From positions 124,001-188,000 of the forward strand of contig NZ_BMLC01000005.1 of assembly GCF_014645015.1 (NCBI RefSeq): DNA of 64,000 bases, given 5' to 3'. The stretch is from Salinibacterium xinjiangense (GTDB lineage Bacteria > Actinomycetota > Actinomycetes > Actinomycetales > Microbacteriaceae). A program made the translations under genes and the position numbers. Under the pieces are notes generated by a model. That model saw only the letters and a program-made list of their open reading frames with translations. It was not told where the DNA came from and made no database searches. Shown here piece by piece: positions 1-9,217 of the stretch (positions are counted from its first letter, which is position 1; each line of letters starts with the position of its first letter).

Positions 1-12
1 AGCAAAGAAAGA

Positions 13-37
13 GGCCATGCGGTTGATCCGCATGGCC
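13..37 (-). terminator. Hairpin terminator of the acyl-CoA ligase gene
   Basis: A perfect 10-bp stem (13-22 pairing with 28-37) closes a 5-nt loop just beyond the stop of the minus-strand ligase. Read on the minus strand it is followed by a T-rich tract (positions 12 to 1). This is the form of an intrinsic terminator. Confidence 0.75.
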
Positions 38-60
38 CCCTGGTACTGATTTTTCGGCCG

Positions 61-1893
61 CTACTGGCTCATCGAGATGCCCTCGGTGGCGGGGGCGCCA
101 GCACCGGAGTACATCCCTTCGATTGAGTCAGCGAAATCTTTCAGGATCACGTTGCGCTTGATGCTCATCTTCGGAGTGAGGTGCCCACTCTCCTCAGTGA
201 GCTGGACATCGAGAATGAGGAACTTGCGGATGGATTCGGCTCGGGAGACCTGCGAGTTCGACGCATCGACCGCCGACTGGACCTCGGCGATGACCCTGGG
301 GTTGCTCGCAGCCTCGGCGATCGTCATCGTCGCATCCAGTCCGTTGTTGTTGAGCCAGACCGGAAGCATCTCATCGTCGAGCGTGATGAGAGCAGCAATG
401 AACGGTTTCTGGTCACCCACGACGATGACCTGGCTGATGATCGGATTGGCCCGGATCGGGTCCTCGAGCACTGCTGGTGCGACCTTCTTGCCACCGGCTG
501 TGGCGATGATCTCTTTTTTGCGGCCCGTGATCTCGAGGTATCCATCGTCATCGATGACTCCGATGTCGCCAGTGCGGAACCACTCGCCGTCGAAGGCCTC
601 CGCCGTGGCAGCCTCGTTGTTCCAGTAGCCTGCGAAAACGTCGACGCCTTTCGCCTGGATCTCACCGTCGTCGGCGATGCGCACAGACACACCCGGCAGT
701 GGGGGGCCGACCTTGCCGATCTTGAAATTGGATGCGAGGTTGACGGAAATGGGAGCGGTGGTCTCGGTGAGGCCGTATCCCTCGAGGATGGTCATCCCCA
801 GACTGCGATAGAAGTGACCGAGTCGGAGCCCCAGCGGAGCCGAACCCGAAACTGCGTACACGACGCGACCGCCCAGAGCCGCGCGGATTTTACTCAGGAC
901 GAGTCTGTCGAGCACCGCGAACTGGAGCTTCAGGCCGAGCGGAACGCTGCCAGCATCGACGGCCTTGGAGTGCGCAATTGCGACCTGAGCGGCTTTGCGG
1001 AAGATCTTGCCCTTACCGCCGCTCTCGGCTTTCTGCTCAGACGAGTTGTAGACCTTCTCGAACACCCGGGGTACGGCGAGCAGGAAGGTTGGTTTGAACG
1101 AGGCCATGGAGGGCAGCAACTGCTTCGTGTCGGCCTGGTGGCCCACCTTCACGCCGCCGTGCACCGACAGCACAGCAATGAACCTGGCGAACACATGAGC
1201 CATGGTGATGAACAGCAGGGTGCTCGATTCCGGGTTCACGACCTCGGGAATGGCCAGGGTTGAGTTGCGGCACGTTTCAACGAAGTTGGAATGGGTCAGG
1301 ATGCACCCCTTGGGCTTGCCTGTCGTCCCCGAGGTGTAGATGAGGGTGGCGAGGTCTGAACCGTTGGCGAGGTTGCGTCGACGCTCGATCTCCTCGCTTG
1401 AGACACCGGCACCGGATGCGGCGAGCTTGGCGAGGTCGCCGGTATCGATCATCCAGGTGTGAGCGACAGCGGGAACATCGGCATGGATCTCGTCGAATCG
1501 GGCGAAGTGGTCTGCCGTCTCCGTGATCATTCCGACTGCCCCGGAATCCGTCAGGTTCCAGAGGATCTGGCTCGGCGCAGACGTGTCGTAGATCGGCACG
1601 AGCACGGCACCGGCGAACCACACGGCGAAGTCGATCAGACTCCACTCGTAGCTGGTCCTGCACATGATGCCGATGCGGTCGCCGGGCTCGATGCCAGCGG
1701 CGACGAGCCCTTTCGATAAGGCCGTCACCTGAGAGAGGAACTCGGCAGCAGTGATGTCCGACCAGCCCCCCTCTGCGGTGGGGATCGAGAACAACGCCCG
1801 ATCGGGAGTCGCTCTGACCCTCTCGATGAGCAGGTCAGTGGCGTTCGCTGACGGGTCGGCTTCAACTAGGGCGGGAACGTCGAACTGTTTCAC
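61..1893 (-). CDS. Long-chain fatty acid--CoA ligase (FadD15-like)
   Basis: This AMP-forming ligase activates long-chain fatty acids to acyl-CoA through an acyl-adenylate. The phosphate-binding motif TSGTTGKPKG lies near residue 190 and the adenylate-binding motif EGYGLTETTAP in the middle of the protein. The length of about 610 residues matches the FadD15/FACL group. The frame stays open up to position 1959, but the GTG at 1893 has AAGGAGA seven bases upstream and is the better start. The gene stands alone, divergent from the glucokinase gene and closed by a hairpin. The preferred chain length cannot be read from the sequence. Confidence 0.9.
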   Translation of the reverse strand: MKQFDVPALVEADPSANATDLLIERVRATPDRALFSIPTAEGGWSDITAAEFLSQVTALSKGLVAAGIEPGDRIGIMCRTSYEWSLIDFAVWFAGAVLVPIYDTSAPSQILWNLTDSGAVGMITETADHFARFDEIHADVPAVAHTWMIDTGDLAKLAASGAGVSSEEIERRRNLANGSDLATLIYTSGTTGKPKGCILTHSNFVETCRNSTLAIPEVVNPESSTLLFITMAHVFARFIAVLSVHGGVKVGHQADTKQLLPSMASFKPTFLLAVPRVFEKVYNSSEQKAESGGKGKIFRKAAQVAIAHSKAVDAGSVPLGLKLQFAVLDRLVLSKIRAALGGRVVYAVSGSAPLGLRLGHFYRSLGMTILEGYGLTETTAPISVNLASNFKIGKVGPPLPGVSVRIADDGEIQAKGVDVFAGYWNNEAATAEAFDGEWFRTGDIGVIDDDGYLEITGRKKEIIATAGGKKVAPAVLEDPIRANPIISQVIVVGDQKPFIAALITLDDEMLPVWLNNNGLDATMTIAEAASNPRVIAEVQSAVDASNSQVSRAESIRKFLILDVQLTEESGHLTPKMSIKRNVILKDFADSIEGMYSGAGAPATEGISMSQ

Positions 1894-2013
1894 GGCATCT
1901 CCTTTGGCACCGGGCGGGGCTTTGAAAGCCCAGTCTACGTGGCGATCTGCGGGCAGCACATGAAATCGGAGCCGCGCCAGAGAGCGGTCAAGCGGCGATA
2001 GCCATCCCGTGGG

Positions 2014-2019
2014 TAAACT
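2014..2019 (+). promoter_or_regulatory. -10 box of a leaderless promoter for the ROK glucokinase
   Basis: TAAACT lies 8 nt before the GTG start at 2028, so transcription should begin at or within a few bases of the start codon. No Shine-Dalgarno sequence is present. Confidence 0.55.
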
Positions 2020-2027
2020 CAGCGACC

Positions 2028-2972
2028 GTGCATGCCATAGGAATCGACATCGGTGGAACCAAGATCGCGGGCGCCGTGGTGACAGAGGCAGGGATCATTC
2101 TTGCCGAGGAGCGGATCGCCACCAACGCCGGCGACTCGGAGGCGATAATCGATGCAGTGGTCGACATGGTGCATAGCCTCGCGGCACAACACGAGATTGC
2201 CGCGGTCGGCGTCGCCGCACCGGGATTCATCGACGTCGAAGAGTCGATTGTCTACTACACGCCCAACATCAACTGGCGCAATGAGCCGCTGCGTGATCGG
2301 TTGAATGCGCGACTGTCGCTGCCGGTAACCATCGACAATGATGCGAATGCCGCCGGTTGGGCGGAGTATCGTTTCGGGGCCGGACGCTCCGTCGGCGACA
2401 TGACTATGCTCACCATCGGCACTGGGGTCGGCGGCGCCATCGTGACACGCGGAGGGCTCTTTCGTGGGGGCTTCGGCACAGGAGCGGAGCTCGGCCACAT
2501 GCGCGTCGTCCCGGACGGCCTGCCCTGCGGTTGTGGCGCGCGAGGATGCATCGAGCAGTACGGCTCGGGTCGGGCCCTCCTGAGAATGGCCAACGAAATC
2601 GCTGATGTTGGGGGGATCGGACTCGGCCTGGCCGATGCCAGACGGGTAGCAGGCGCCCTCGACGGAACTATTGTCGGAACGCTCATCGCGGCGGGCGACG
2701 CCGGAGCGCTTCGGGCGCTGGAACAGCTGGGGCACTGGCTCGGCCAGGCCTGTGCGTCACTCAGCGCGATCCTTGACCCTGAGGTGTTCGTGTTCGGAGG
2801 GGGAGTGTCGGTTGCGGGCGACCTGCTGCTGAATCCGATCCGCGACTCGTACCGGGAGAACCTGCCCGCACGCGGCTATCATCCAGAGCCCGCCTTCATG
2901 ATCGCCGAGCTCGTCAACGACGCCGGCGTTGTGGGAGCGGCAGACCTCGCACGACGTCGCCTGCTCGGCTGA
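2028..2972 (+). CDS. ROK-family glucokinase
   Basis: It phosphorylates glucose to glucose-6-phosphate with ATP (or possibly polyphosphate) in the cytoplasm. The N-terminus carries the phosphate-binding segment IGIDIGGTK. The sugar-binding and catalytic DNDANAAG is at about 103-110, the ExGH motif at about 154-157, and the ROK zinc motif CGCGARGC at 167-174. The length of 314 residues is normal for actinobacterial ROK glucokinases. No N-terminal helix-turn-helix is present, so it is an enzyme rather than a ROK repressor. It starts at GTG, probably leaderless. The acyltransferase PlsC homologue follows 66 nt downstream. Confidence 0.88.
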   Translation: MHAIGIDIGGTKIAGAVVTEAGIILAEERIATNAGDSEAIIDAVVDMVHSLAAQHEIAAVGVAAPGFIDVEESIVYYTPNINWRNEPLRDRLNARLSLPVTIDNDANAAGWAEYRFGAGRSVGDMTMLTIGTGVGGAIVTRGGLFRGGFGTGAELGHMRVVPDGLPCGCGARGCIEQYGSGRALLRMANEIADVGGIGLGLADARRVAGALDGTIVGTLIAAGDAGALRALEQLGHWLGQACASLSAILDPEVFVFGGGVSVAGDLLLNPIRDSYRENLPARGYHPEPAFMIAELVNDAGVVGAADLARRRLLG

Positions 2973-3038
2973 CGGGTCGACTCTCGGTCGCTGCCCGGCG
3001 GCATTAGAGTGGAGGCTCCCCAGTGAAGAGGTTGTGCG

Positions 3039-3728
3039 ATGTTCTACTGGTTCATGAAGAACCTGGTGGCTGGCCCGCTAATCAAGACAGTGTTCAGGCC
3101 GTGGATCGTCGGGCTCGAGAACATTCCGAAGACCGGGGGAGTGATCCTCGCGAGTAACCACCTCTCGGTGATCGATTCGATATTTCTGCCTCTCCTGATC
3201 GACCGCCGCATCTACTTCCTCGCCAAGAGTGACTACTTCACCGGCAAGGGACTCAAGAACTGGGCGACCAAACACTTTCTGCTCGGCACAGGAATGCTGC
3301 CGATCGACCGCTCCGGCGGCAAGGCATCAGAGGCATCGCTCAACATGGGTCTCGCCGTCATCGCGAAAGGGAACGTTCTCGGGATCTACCCCGAAGGCAC
3401 CCGCAGCCCTGACGGCAAGATGTACCGCGGTCGCACCGGTGTGGCCCGCATGATCCTCGAAGGGCACGTGCCGGTCGTGCCTGTTGCCATGATCGACACA
3501 GAAAAGGTCATGCCGGTCGGAAGCACCTTGCCCAAGGTGCGCAGGATCGGCGTCGTCTTCGGTGAGCCGCTCGACTTCTCCCGGTTCGAGGGCATGGAGA
3601 GCGACAGGTTCATCCTCCGCTCGATCACCGACGAGATCATGTACGAACTCAGTCGGATCAGCGGGCAGGAATATGTCGACGTCTACGCCAGTTCGGTCAA
3701 AGAGAAGAAGGCATCCCGGAGCCGATAG
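3039..3728 (+). CDS. Lysophospholipid acyltransferase (PlsC-like)
   Basis: This is a 1-acylglycerol-3-phosphate acyltransferase-type enzyme that transfers an acyl chain from acyl-CoA or acyl-ACP during phospholipid synthesis at the inner membrane face. The catalytic HX4D is visible as NHLSVID (His41, Asp46), and the substrate-binding block YPEGTR follows at about 117-122. The length of 229 residues fits the family. GAGG sits 9-12 nt upstream of the ATG. Nearness to the glucokinase gene suggests co-transcription, although 66 nt separate them. Whether it acts on phosphatidate or on a glycolipid precursor cannot be decided. Confidence 0.87.
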   Translation: MFYWFMKNLVAGPLIKTVFRPWIVGLENIPKTGGVILASNHLSVIDSIFLPLLIDRRIYFLAKSDYFTGKGLKNWATKHFLLGTGMLPIDRSGGKASEASLNMGLAVIAKGNVLGIYPEGTRSPDGKMYRGRTGVARMILEGHVPVVPVAMIDTEKVMPVGSTLPKVRRIGVVFGEPLDFSRFEGMESDRFILRSITDEIMYELSRISGQEYVDVYASSVKEKKASRSR

Positions 3729-3797
3729 GCTTTGCGGGGCTTCGGCCCCAGTCCGTTCTCGATTCGCCAGTAACCGTCACAGCTAAGGAACCATCCC

Positions 3798-5168
3798 GTG
3801 GTCGACCCGTCCGAACCCATAGTGCTCGCAGATCCAGACGTGATCGCCGGACTCGACTACTGGCGGACACTGCCCATCAAGCAGCAGCCGAGCTGGCCGA
3901 ATCCGGATGCTGTGGGAGCAGCATCAGCGAAGATCGCCAGCCTGCCGCCGCTTGTCTTCGCGGGCGAGGTCGATGTTCTGCGCGAGCGGCTCGCCAAGGC
4001 GGCCCAGGGCGACGCCTTCCTGCTGCAGGGTGGGGACTGCGCCGAGACGTTCGCCGGCGCCACAGCCCAAAACATCAGGGACAGGGTCAAGACGATTCTG
4101 CAGATGGCCGTTGTGCTCACGTACGGCGCATCCAAGCCGATCGTGAAAATGGGCCGTATGGCTGGCCAGTTCGCCAAGCCGCGCTCCAGCGACACGGAGA
4201 CCAGGGGCGAGGTGACCCTGCCTGCATACCGGGGAGACATCGTCAACGGCTTCGACTTCACTCCGGAATCGCGGGAGGCGGACCCTGCCCGACTCATCGA
4301 GGGCTACCACACTGCGGCATCCACCCTCAATCTGGTGCGCGCTTTCACACAGGGCGGTTTCGCTGACCTTCGCCAGGTGCACTCCTGGAACAAGGGGTTC
4401 GCGCAGAATCCGGCCAATCACGCTTACGAGAAGGTCGCCGGCGAGATCGACAGGGCCATCAAGTTCATGGAGGCAGCAGGTGCTGACTTCGACGAACTGA
4501 AGCGGGTCGAGTTCTACTCCAGCCACGAGGGGCTGCTGATGGACTACGAGCGCCCCATGACGCGAATCGACTCGCGTACGGGAACGCCATACAACACGAG
4601 TGCGCACTTCCTGTGGATCGGTGAGCGCACCCGCAACCTCGATGGCGCCCACGTCGACTACTTCTCCCGCGTTCGCAATCCGATCGGAGTCAAGCTCGGC
4701 CCGTCGACCAGTGCCGACGACATGGAACGTTTGATCGACAAGCTCGACCCGAACCGCGAACCCGGCAGGCTGACCTTCATCACGCGCATGGGTGCCGGGA
4801 AGGTTCGTGACGCCCTCCCGCCACTTCTCGAAGCGATCAAGTCGATGGATGCCACGCCACTCTGGGTCTCGGACCCGATGCACGGCAACGGGCTCACCAC
4901 ACCGAACGGCTATAAGACTCGTCGCTTCGACGATGTCGTCGACGAGGTTAAAGGGTTCTTCGCTGCGCACAGTGCAGCGGGAACCTACCCCGGCGGTATC
5001 CACATCGAGCTCACCGGTGACGATGTCACTGAGTGTCTTGGCGGTTCCGAGCAGATCGACGAGGCAACCCTCGCGACCCGCTACGAATCACTGTGTGACC
5101 CGCGGCTCAATCACATGCAGTCGCTCGAACTCGCGTTCCTGGTGGCTGAGGAGCTCACCGCCTTCTAG
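3798..5168 (+). CDS. aroG: Class II 3-deoxy-7-phosphoheptulonate synthase
   Basis: It condenses phosphoenolpyruvate and erythrose-4-phosphate, the first step of the shikimate pathway. It belongs to the plant/actinobacterial class II type: QGGDCAETF at about 77-85 carries the metal-ligand cysteine, and DPMHGNG supplies a further conserved histidine. The length of 456 residues is typical. It starts at GTG with AAGGAA upstream. It converges on the PASTA kinase gene with only 14 nt between stops, the same aroG/pknL neighbourhood as in Mycobacterium tuberculosis. Confidence 0.95.
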   Translation: MVDPSEPIVLADPDVIAGLDYWRTLPIKQQPSWPNPDAVGAASAKIASLPPLVFAGEVDVLRERLAKAAQGDAFLLQGGDCAETFAGATAQNIRDRVKTILQMAVVLTYGASKPIVKMGRMAGQFAKPRSSDTETRGEVTLPAYRGDIVNGFDFTPESREADPARLIEGYHTAASTLNLVRAFTQGGFADLRQVHSWNKGFAQNPANHAYEKVAGEIDRAIKFMEAAGADFDELKRVEFYSSHEGLLMDYERPMTRIDSRTGTPYNTSAHFLWIGERTRNLDGAHVDYFSRVRNPIGVKLGPSTSADDMERLIDKLDPNREPGRLTFITRMGAGKVRDALPPLLEAIKSMDATPLWVSDPMHGNGLTTPNGYKTRRFDDVVDEVKGFFAAHSAAGTYPGGIHIELTGDDVTECLGGSEQIDEATLATRYESLCDPRLNHMQSLELAFLVAEELTAF

Positions 5169-5182
5169 GCTTCGAATCCTAC

Positions 5183-7156
5183 TCAGGCGCTGAAGCTGAT
5201 CTTCAGAGTGCTCCCCTTGGGGGCGAGCGTCCCGCCCCCGGGGCTCAACGCTGACACCCTGAATGAGCCGGGCAGCAGGTCGGCGACCCCGTTGTACTGC
5301 AGGTCAAATCCTGCGTCGACGAGGCGTTGCTTGGCGTCGGCCCATGACTCGCCGACCACATCCGGAATCTCGACCTGCTCGACGCCCTTCGACGTGATCA
5401 GGTCGACGATGTCGCCCACCCGCACGATCTCGGCTCCGGCGATGGGCACGGCGCGGATAACCGAACCCTGCGGGATCGTGTCGCTGTCTTCGTCCTCGCG
5501 AACCTCACCAGAGCTCAGGCCAACTTCCTCGAGGGCTGCGGTTGCCTCGTCGACGGTAAGGCCCGAGACGTCGGGAATGGCACCAGCCGAAACGATGAGA
5601 GTCACGGGCTGGCGTTCAAAGTACTGGGCGACCCCGGTCAGGCTGGTTCCGTCCGTGGCCAGAGCATCGATCACGATGCCCTGCTCTATGGAGCCATCGA
5701 ACTGCCGGATGATGTTCTCGTCGAGAGTGAAGCGGGCCGCGGCGATTGCTGCCTTCGCGTCGTCTTCGGTCATACCGGCGAACGCCGGAACGTCGAGCAA
5801 TTGGGGCCCGGTGGATATCAGCAACTGCACGACTCCACCCCGATTGATACTGGAGCCACCAGCCGGATCTGTTGCTGCGACTGCGCCTGCGGCAACCACG
5901 GGATCACTGATCTGACCGTTCTCGGGGTTCACTTCCAGGCCGAGCGCGGTGAGCTCCGCTGTCGCGGCTTCCGTCGTGGTACCGGCGAGATCGGAGGGAA
6001 TGGTGACAGACGAGCCAGGACCGAATCCGAAATACCACCCGGCAGTGCCTGCTGCGGCAACGAGGAGCAGGATGAGGATCACAATGAGCGGCGTACGGCT
6101 GCGGCGCTTCTTTTCGGTGAGGGCCAGGGCCGTTGTCGCATCAGGGGTAGCCGCCCTCAGTAGAGCGGACTGGGAATGCACGGAGGTCGGTGCCAGCGGA
6201 AGGCGTCCGCGCTGGCCGATGACCTGGGTTTCTGCCGTGGGATCCTGCGCCGCCGCCGTCGGCATGACCATGGTGCGCTGCACGGAGGTCGCGGCAGTTG
6301 ACGGAAGCGCCGTCATCAGGTCGCTGTGCACCTCGTACAGGCGATCGAGCATCGCTCTGGCATCCCGGGGGCGATCATCCGGTTCGCGTGAGGTCGCCCA
6401 CAACACCAATTCGTCGAGTTCTGCCGGGACTTTCGCATTCTTGCGGCTGGGAGCCGGAACTGAATCGTTGGCGTGCTGGTAGGCGATCTGCATGGGTTGT
6501 TCGCCCTTGAACGGCTGTTCGCCGGTCAACATCTCGTACATCATGATGCCGATGGCGTAGATATCGCTGCGTGCATCAGCGACGCCCCTCGTCACCAACT
6601 CCGGGGAGAGATATGCGATCGTGCCGAGGAGTGCAGCGCCAGTAGCAGTATTGGCTGATGCCGCGCGCGCCAACCCGAAGTCACCGATCTTGATGCGCCC
6701 GTCGTCAGCGAGCAGCACGTTCTCGGGCTTGAGGTCACGGTGCACGATTCCGGCCTTGTGGGCGGCGGCAAGGCCCGCGAGCACGGCCTCGAGGATGTCG
6801 AGAGTCTGCTCGGTCGTCAACAGCTTGTGCTCGGTCAGGAGATCGCGGAGGGTGATCCCCGGCAGGTATTCCATGACCAGGTAGGCCATATCGCTGTCCT
6901 GCCCCTGGTCGAAGACGTTGACGACATTCGGATGAGCCAGGCGAGCGGCAGACCTCGCCTCCTGGATGAAACGCTCTTTGAACTTGCTGTCGTCGGCAAG
7001 GTGGCCGTGCATGACCTTGATCGCCACGCGTCGTTCGAGGCGGAGGTCTGTCGCCAGGTAGACGGTTGCCATGCCCCCGCGCGCTATCCGGGACCGGATT
7101 TGGTATCTACCGTCGAGAAGGCGACCAATCATCGGGTCGGTGCTGTTGACGGTCAC
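5183..7156 (-). CDS. pknL: PASTA-domain Ser/Thr protein kinase (PknL position)
   Basis: This is a membrane-spanning Hanks-type kinase that senses muropeptides or lipid II and phosphorylates division and wall proteins. Visible features are the glycine loop ARGGMATVY (about 26-34), Lys48, HRDLKPEN (140-147) and DFG (160-162). A juxtamembrane linker follows, then one transmembrane helix (about 357-377) and four extracellular PASTA repeats to the C-terminus. The neighbours (aroG, an Rv2175c homologue, idsA) match the pknL locus rather than the pknA/pknB operon. M. tuberculosis PknL lacks PASTA repeats whereas, as I recall, corynebacterial PknL has them. Two GTG codons (7159 and 7156) compete; the -10 box at 7163-7168 favours 7156. 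Confidence 0.9.
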   Translation of the reverse strand: MTVNSTDPMIGRLLDGRYQIRSRIARGGMATVYLATDLRLERRVAIKVMHGHLADDSKFKERFIQEARSAARLAHPNVVNVFDQGQDSDMAYLVMEYLPGITLRDLLTEHKLLTTEQTLDILEAVLAGLAAAHKAGIVHRDLKPENVLLADDGRIKIGDFGLARAASANTATGAALLGTIAYLSPELVTRGVADARSDIYAIGIMMYEMLTGEQPFKGEQPMQIAYQHANDSVPAPSRKNAKVPAELDELVLWATSREPDDRPRDARAMLDRLYEVHSDLMTALPSTAATSVQRTMVMPTAAAQDPTAETQVIGQRGRLPLAPTSVHSQSALLRAATPDATTALALTEKKRRSRTPLIVILILLLVAAAGTAGWYFGFGPGSSVTIPSDLAGTTTEAATAELTALGLEVNPENGQISDPVVAAGAVAATDPAGGSSINRGGVVQLLISTGPQLLDVPAFAGMTEDDAKAAIAAARFTLDENIIRQFDGSIEQGIVIDALATDGTSLTGVAQYFERQPVTLIVSAGAIPDVSGLTVDEATAALEEVGLSSGEVREDEDSDTIPQGSVIRAVPIAGAEIVRVGDIVDLITSKGVEQVEIPDVVGESWADAKQRLVDAGFDLQYNGVADLLPGSFRVSALSPGGGTLAPKGSTLKISFSA

Positions 7157-7162
7157 CACACG

Positions 7163-7168
7163 AGTCTA
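7163..7168 (-). promoter_or_regulatory. -10 box of a leaderless promoter for the PASTA kinase
   Basis: On the minus strand TAGACT ends 6 nt before the GTG at 7156. No Shine-Dalgarno sequence is visible, so a leaderless transcript is likely. Confidence 0.5.
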
Positions 7169-7277
7169 AAGTTCGAGCCTGAACGTCGGTGCTCCTGACA
7201 CGGCTTGGCGCCGGATCAGCCAGACAATCCGCACGGGTAACCGGTGCATGGGGAACGGTTCAGGCGGGAACGCTGGA

Positions 7278-8654
7278 TCAGCCGAGTTCCGAATACCAGG
7301 CCTGCGCCGAAGCTTCCCACTTCGCGTATGCGTCGGGAAATGCGGAGATCTGCACGGACTGTGCTGCGACAGTGAGTGGCATCGACTGCCAGTCGGCGAT
7401 ATCCAGCAGGCCCTTGGTTCGTCCGATATTGGGATTGGATGCGCCCCCGTAGAAGAGCCTGGCGGAGTAGGCCGGCGTCGTCAGTTGATCGACCGAACCC
7501 CATCCGGCGCTCGGTCGCTGCTGGAACAGTCCGACGGAGTCGCGATCACCCCAGGTGAGGTTGCGCAGGGTCGATTCCTGCATAGCAGCGGCAAGAGCGA
7601 TCACGATGCCCTCGCTCGGGACACCCAGTTCGTGACCGACGTGAACGATGACGGAAGCGTTGGCACGCATTTCCTCGTTCATGATGGTCACGCTCGAGCC
7701 GGTCGAGGCAGTGCTGATGGTCGTGGGTGCCGCTAGCGACCCCGGCAGGTCGAGCGATTCGCCGGAGAAGATGAGGCTGGATGCCTGCAGTCCGTTCGCA
7801 TCGAGAAGCGCCTGTTGGCTGAAACCCAGTGTCGCGGCGATCCCCGCGATCGTGTCGCCGGAAACGATGGTGTACGAATGCCCGGAGGCGAGCGGCGTCG
7901 CATTCGACGCGAGGTCGACGGCAAGGGCTGGTTCACTCGCCGGTGTGGGAACCAGCATGGTCGGAATGGTCAGCGTCTGGTCGGGGAAGATGAGACTGGA
8001 TGCTCCCAGGCCGTTCGCGCTAAGCACGGTGGCGGTCGAGACGCCGAATCTCGCGGCGATCGCGCTGATCGTGTCGCCGGCGACGATCGTGTACCTGACC
8101 GTCGGTGAGACCTCGACGACTGCTTCGGCGACCGGGGCCGGGACGACGAGGTTTCCCAGTGTGAGCACCTGGCCGGGGAAGATGAGTGACGACCAGCCGA
8201 GTCCGTTGAGTGCGAGGACTGATGCTGTCGAAAGGCCGTTTGCGCCTGCGATGCTGCTGATGGTGTCGCCGGCGGCCACGGTGTACGAGATCGGTGCCGG
8301 ATCAGTGGCGGTGCGAACGAGTGTTGCCGCGGTCGACTTGATCGCGGAATTCGCCGCAGCCATCGCCTCCCGAATCGTCTTGCCGAGTTCCATCGCGGCA
8401 CCGCGGGTCTTGAGAACGGGTCTTGCATCAGCAGCATCGACGGGCCCGGTGAGGTTGAGGGTCATAGCCGCCATGGACCCGACGAGCAGGACTGAACCGG
8501 TCGTTAGTGCTGTCTGCGCAACTGCTCTTCGACGGGCCTGGCTTCGCCCGGCAGGCGAGCGCGGTGCTGGCGTCACCTGGGTGTGGCTGGTGGGTGTGAG
8601 CCCCGCGAAGACAAGTCGAGCGACGTTGTCGTTGGAGTTCGGATGGGTTGCCAT
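7278..8654 (-). CDS. Secreted LysM-repeat cell-wall hydrolase (lysozyme-like C-terminus)
   Basis: A hydrophobic segment at about 46-70 anchors or exports the protein. Three LysM repeats (about 122-166, 187-230 and 260-303), each beginning YTVAAGDTIS or a close variant, should bind peptidoglycan. The C-terminal 130 residues carry AAAMQES and GLFQQRPSAGWG, the signature of an actinobacterial lysozyme/transglycosylase-like domain often annotated as M23-related. The start at ATG 8654, with GGAG about ten bases upstream, is preferred over the longer open frame reaching 8750. It lies beside the PASTA kinase and the Rv2175c homologue, which suggests wall remodelling under kinase control. The bond cleaved is unknown. 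Confidence 0.8.
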   Translation of the reverse strand: MATHPNSNDNVARLVFAGLTPTSHTQVTPAPRSPAGRSQARRRAVAQTALTTGSVLLVGSMAAMTLNLTGPVDAADARPVLKTRGAAMELGKTIREAMAAANSAIKSTAATLVRTATDPAPISYTVAAGDTISSIAGANGLSTASVLALNGLGWSSLIFPGQVLTLGNLVVPAPVAEAVVEVSPTVRYTIVAGDTISAIAARFGVSTATVLSANGLGASSLIFPDQTLTIPTMLVPTPASEPALAVDLASNATPLASGHSYTIVSGDTIAGIAATLGFSQQALLDANGLQASSLIFSGESLDLPGSLAAPTTISTASTGSSVTIMNEEMRANASVIVHVGHELGVPSEGIVIALAAAMQESTLRNLTWGDRDSVGLFQQRPSAGWGSVDQLTTPAYSARLFYGGASNPNIGRTKGLLDIADWQSMPLTVAAQSVQISAFPDAYAKWEASAQAWYSELG

Positions 8655-8747
8655 TGTGGTGTCTCCGCCTCTCGCCCCCGTGAATGTGCTCGCCGTTTTC
8701 GGGTGGCATTTTTTACCACGGTGGCACAGGTGGTAACCGGTGTCAAC

Positions 8748-8765
8748 CAATGTGACTGGTGTGAC
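8748..8765 (-). promoter_or_regulatory. MtrA-like direct repeat upstream of the LysM hydrolase gene
   Basis: On the minus strand the sequence reads GTCACACCA then GTCACATTG, two adjacent 9-mers each beginning GTCACA. From memory, this is the format of the mycobacterial MtrA site. It lies about 94 nt before the hydrolase start. It is a prediction from the motif only. Confidence 0.4.
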
Positions 8766-8843
8766 ACCAATTTACCCGCTCGAAACATAGCGTTTAGAGG
8801 TGTCAAACCGGTAATTCGAGCGGTCTCGTGGCAGGCTTGGAGA

Positions 8844-9185
8844 GTGACCGAAACACCCGATGTGCAGTGGCTGACCATTCCCGACCTGACCGACATGCTC
8901 GGTCTCAAAGTAAGCCAGGTTCGCCGCCTGATCGAGGACCGTGCGCTGCTTGCCAGCCGGATCGAGGGTGAATGGAAGGTCCCCGCCGCCTTCATCGTCG
9001 AAGGGGAGCCACTCGGGGAGTTGAAGGGAACGCTTATCGTGCTCGGCGACAGCGGCTTCAGCGATGAAGAGTCACTGAGGTGGCTGTTGAACACCGACGA
9101 CAGCCTCGGCGTCAGCCCGATCCAGGCGCTGACGGCTGGTCGCAAGGCCGAAGTTCGTCGTGTGGCGCAGGCCCTCGGCTTCTGA
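8844..9185 (+). CDS. Rv2175c-family helix-turn-helix DNA-binding protein
   Basis: This 113-residue protein opens with a winged helix-turn-helix-like segment (WLTIPDLTDMLGLKVSQVRRL), followed by a C-terminal half that includes LNTDDSLGVSPIQAL and closes with a RKAEVRRVAQALGF tail. Its pattern and position match M. tuberculosis Rv2175c, a DNA-binding substrate of the kinase PknL. It is divergent from the LysM hydrolase gene and convergent with the prenyl synthase gene. The GTG at 8844 is chosen because the homologous part begins there; the frame is open far upstream but that part looks non-coding. Its regulatory targets are unknown. Confidence 0.8.
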   Translation: MTETPDVQWLTIPDLTDMLGLKVSQVRRLIEDRALLASRIEGEWKVPAAFIVEGEPLGELKGTLIVLGDSGFSDEESLRWLLNTDDSLGVSPIQALTAGRKAEVRRVAQALGF

Positions 9186-9217
9186 GTGTCAGCGCGGATC
9201 AGCGCGTAACGGCCTCC

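Noticed and set aside
181-1263. A 360-codon open frame on the plus strand opposite the acyl-CoA ligase gene
   Set aside because: It lies wholly within a well-supported ligase gene on the other strand, has no recognisable domain, and has the Arg/Asp/His-rich composition typical of antisense frames in high-GC DNA.
3736-3749. Terminator after the PlsC-like gene
   Set aside because: The GGGGC-TTCG-GCCCC hairpin has only five pairs and no T tract, so it is not convincing as a terminator.
3924-5003. A 359-codon minus-strand frame opposite aroG
   Set aside because: It is a shadow of the DAHP synthase gene; no family resemblance.
8713-8768. Terminator-like inverted repeats between the LysM hydrolase and Rv2175c-like genes
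   Set aside because: The two genes diverge from this gap, so a terminator is not expected; the repeats are better read as operator-type elements.
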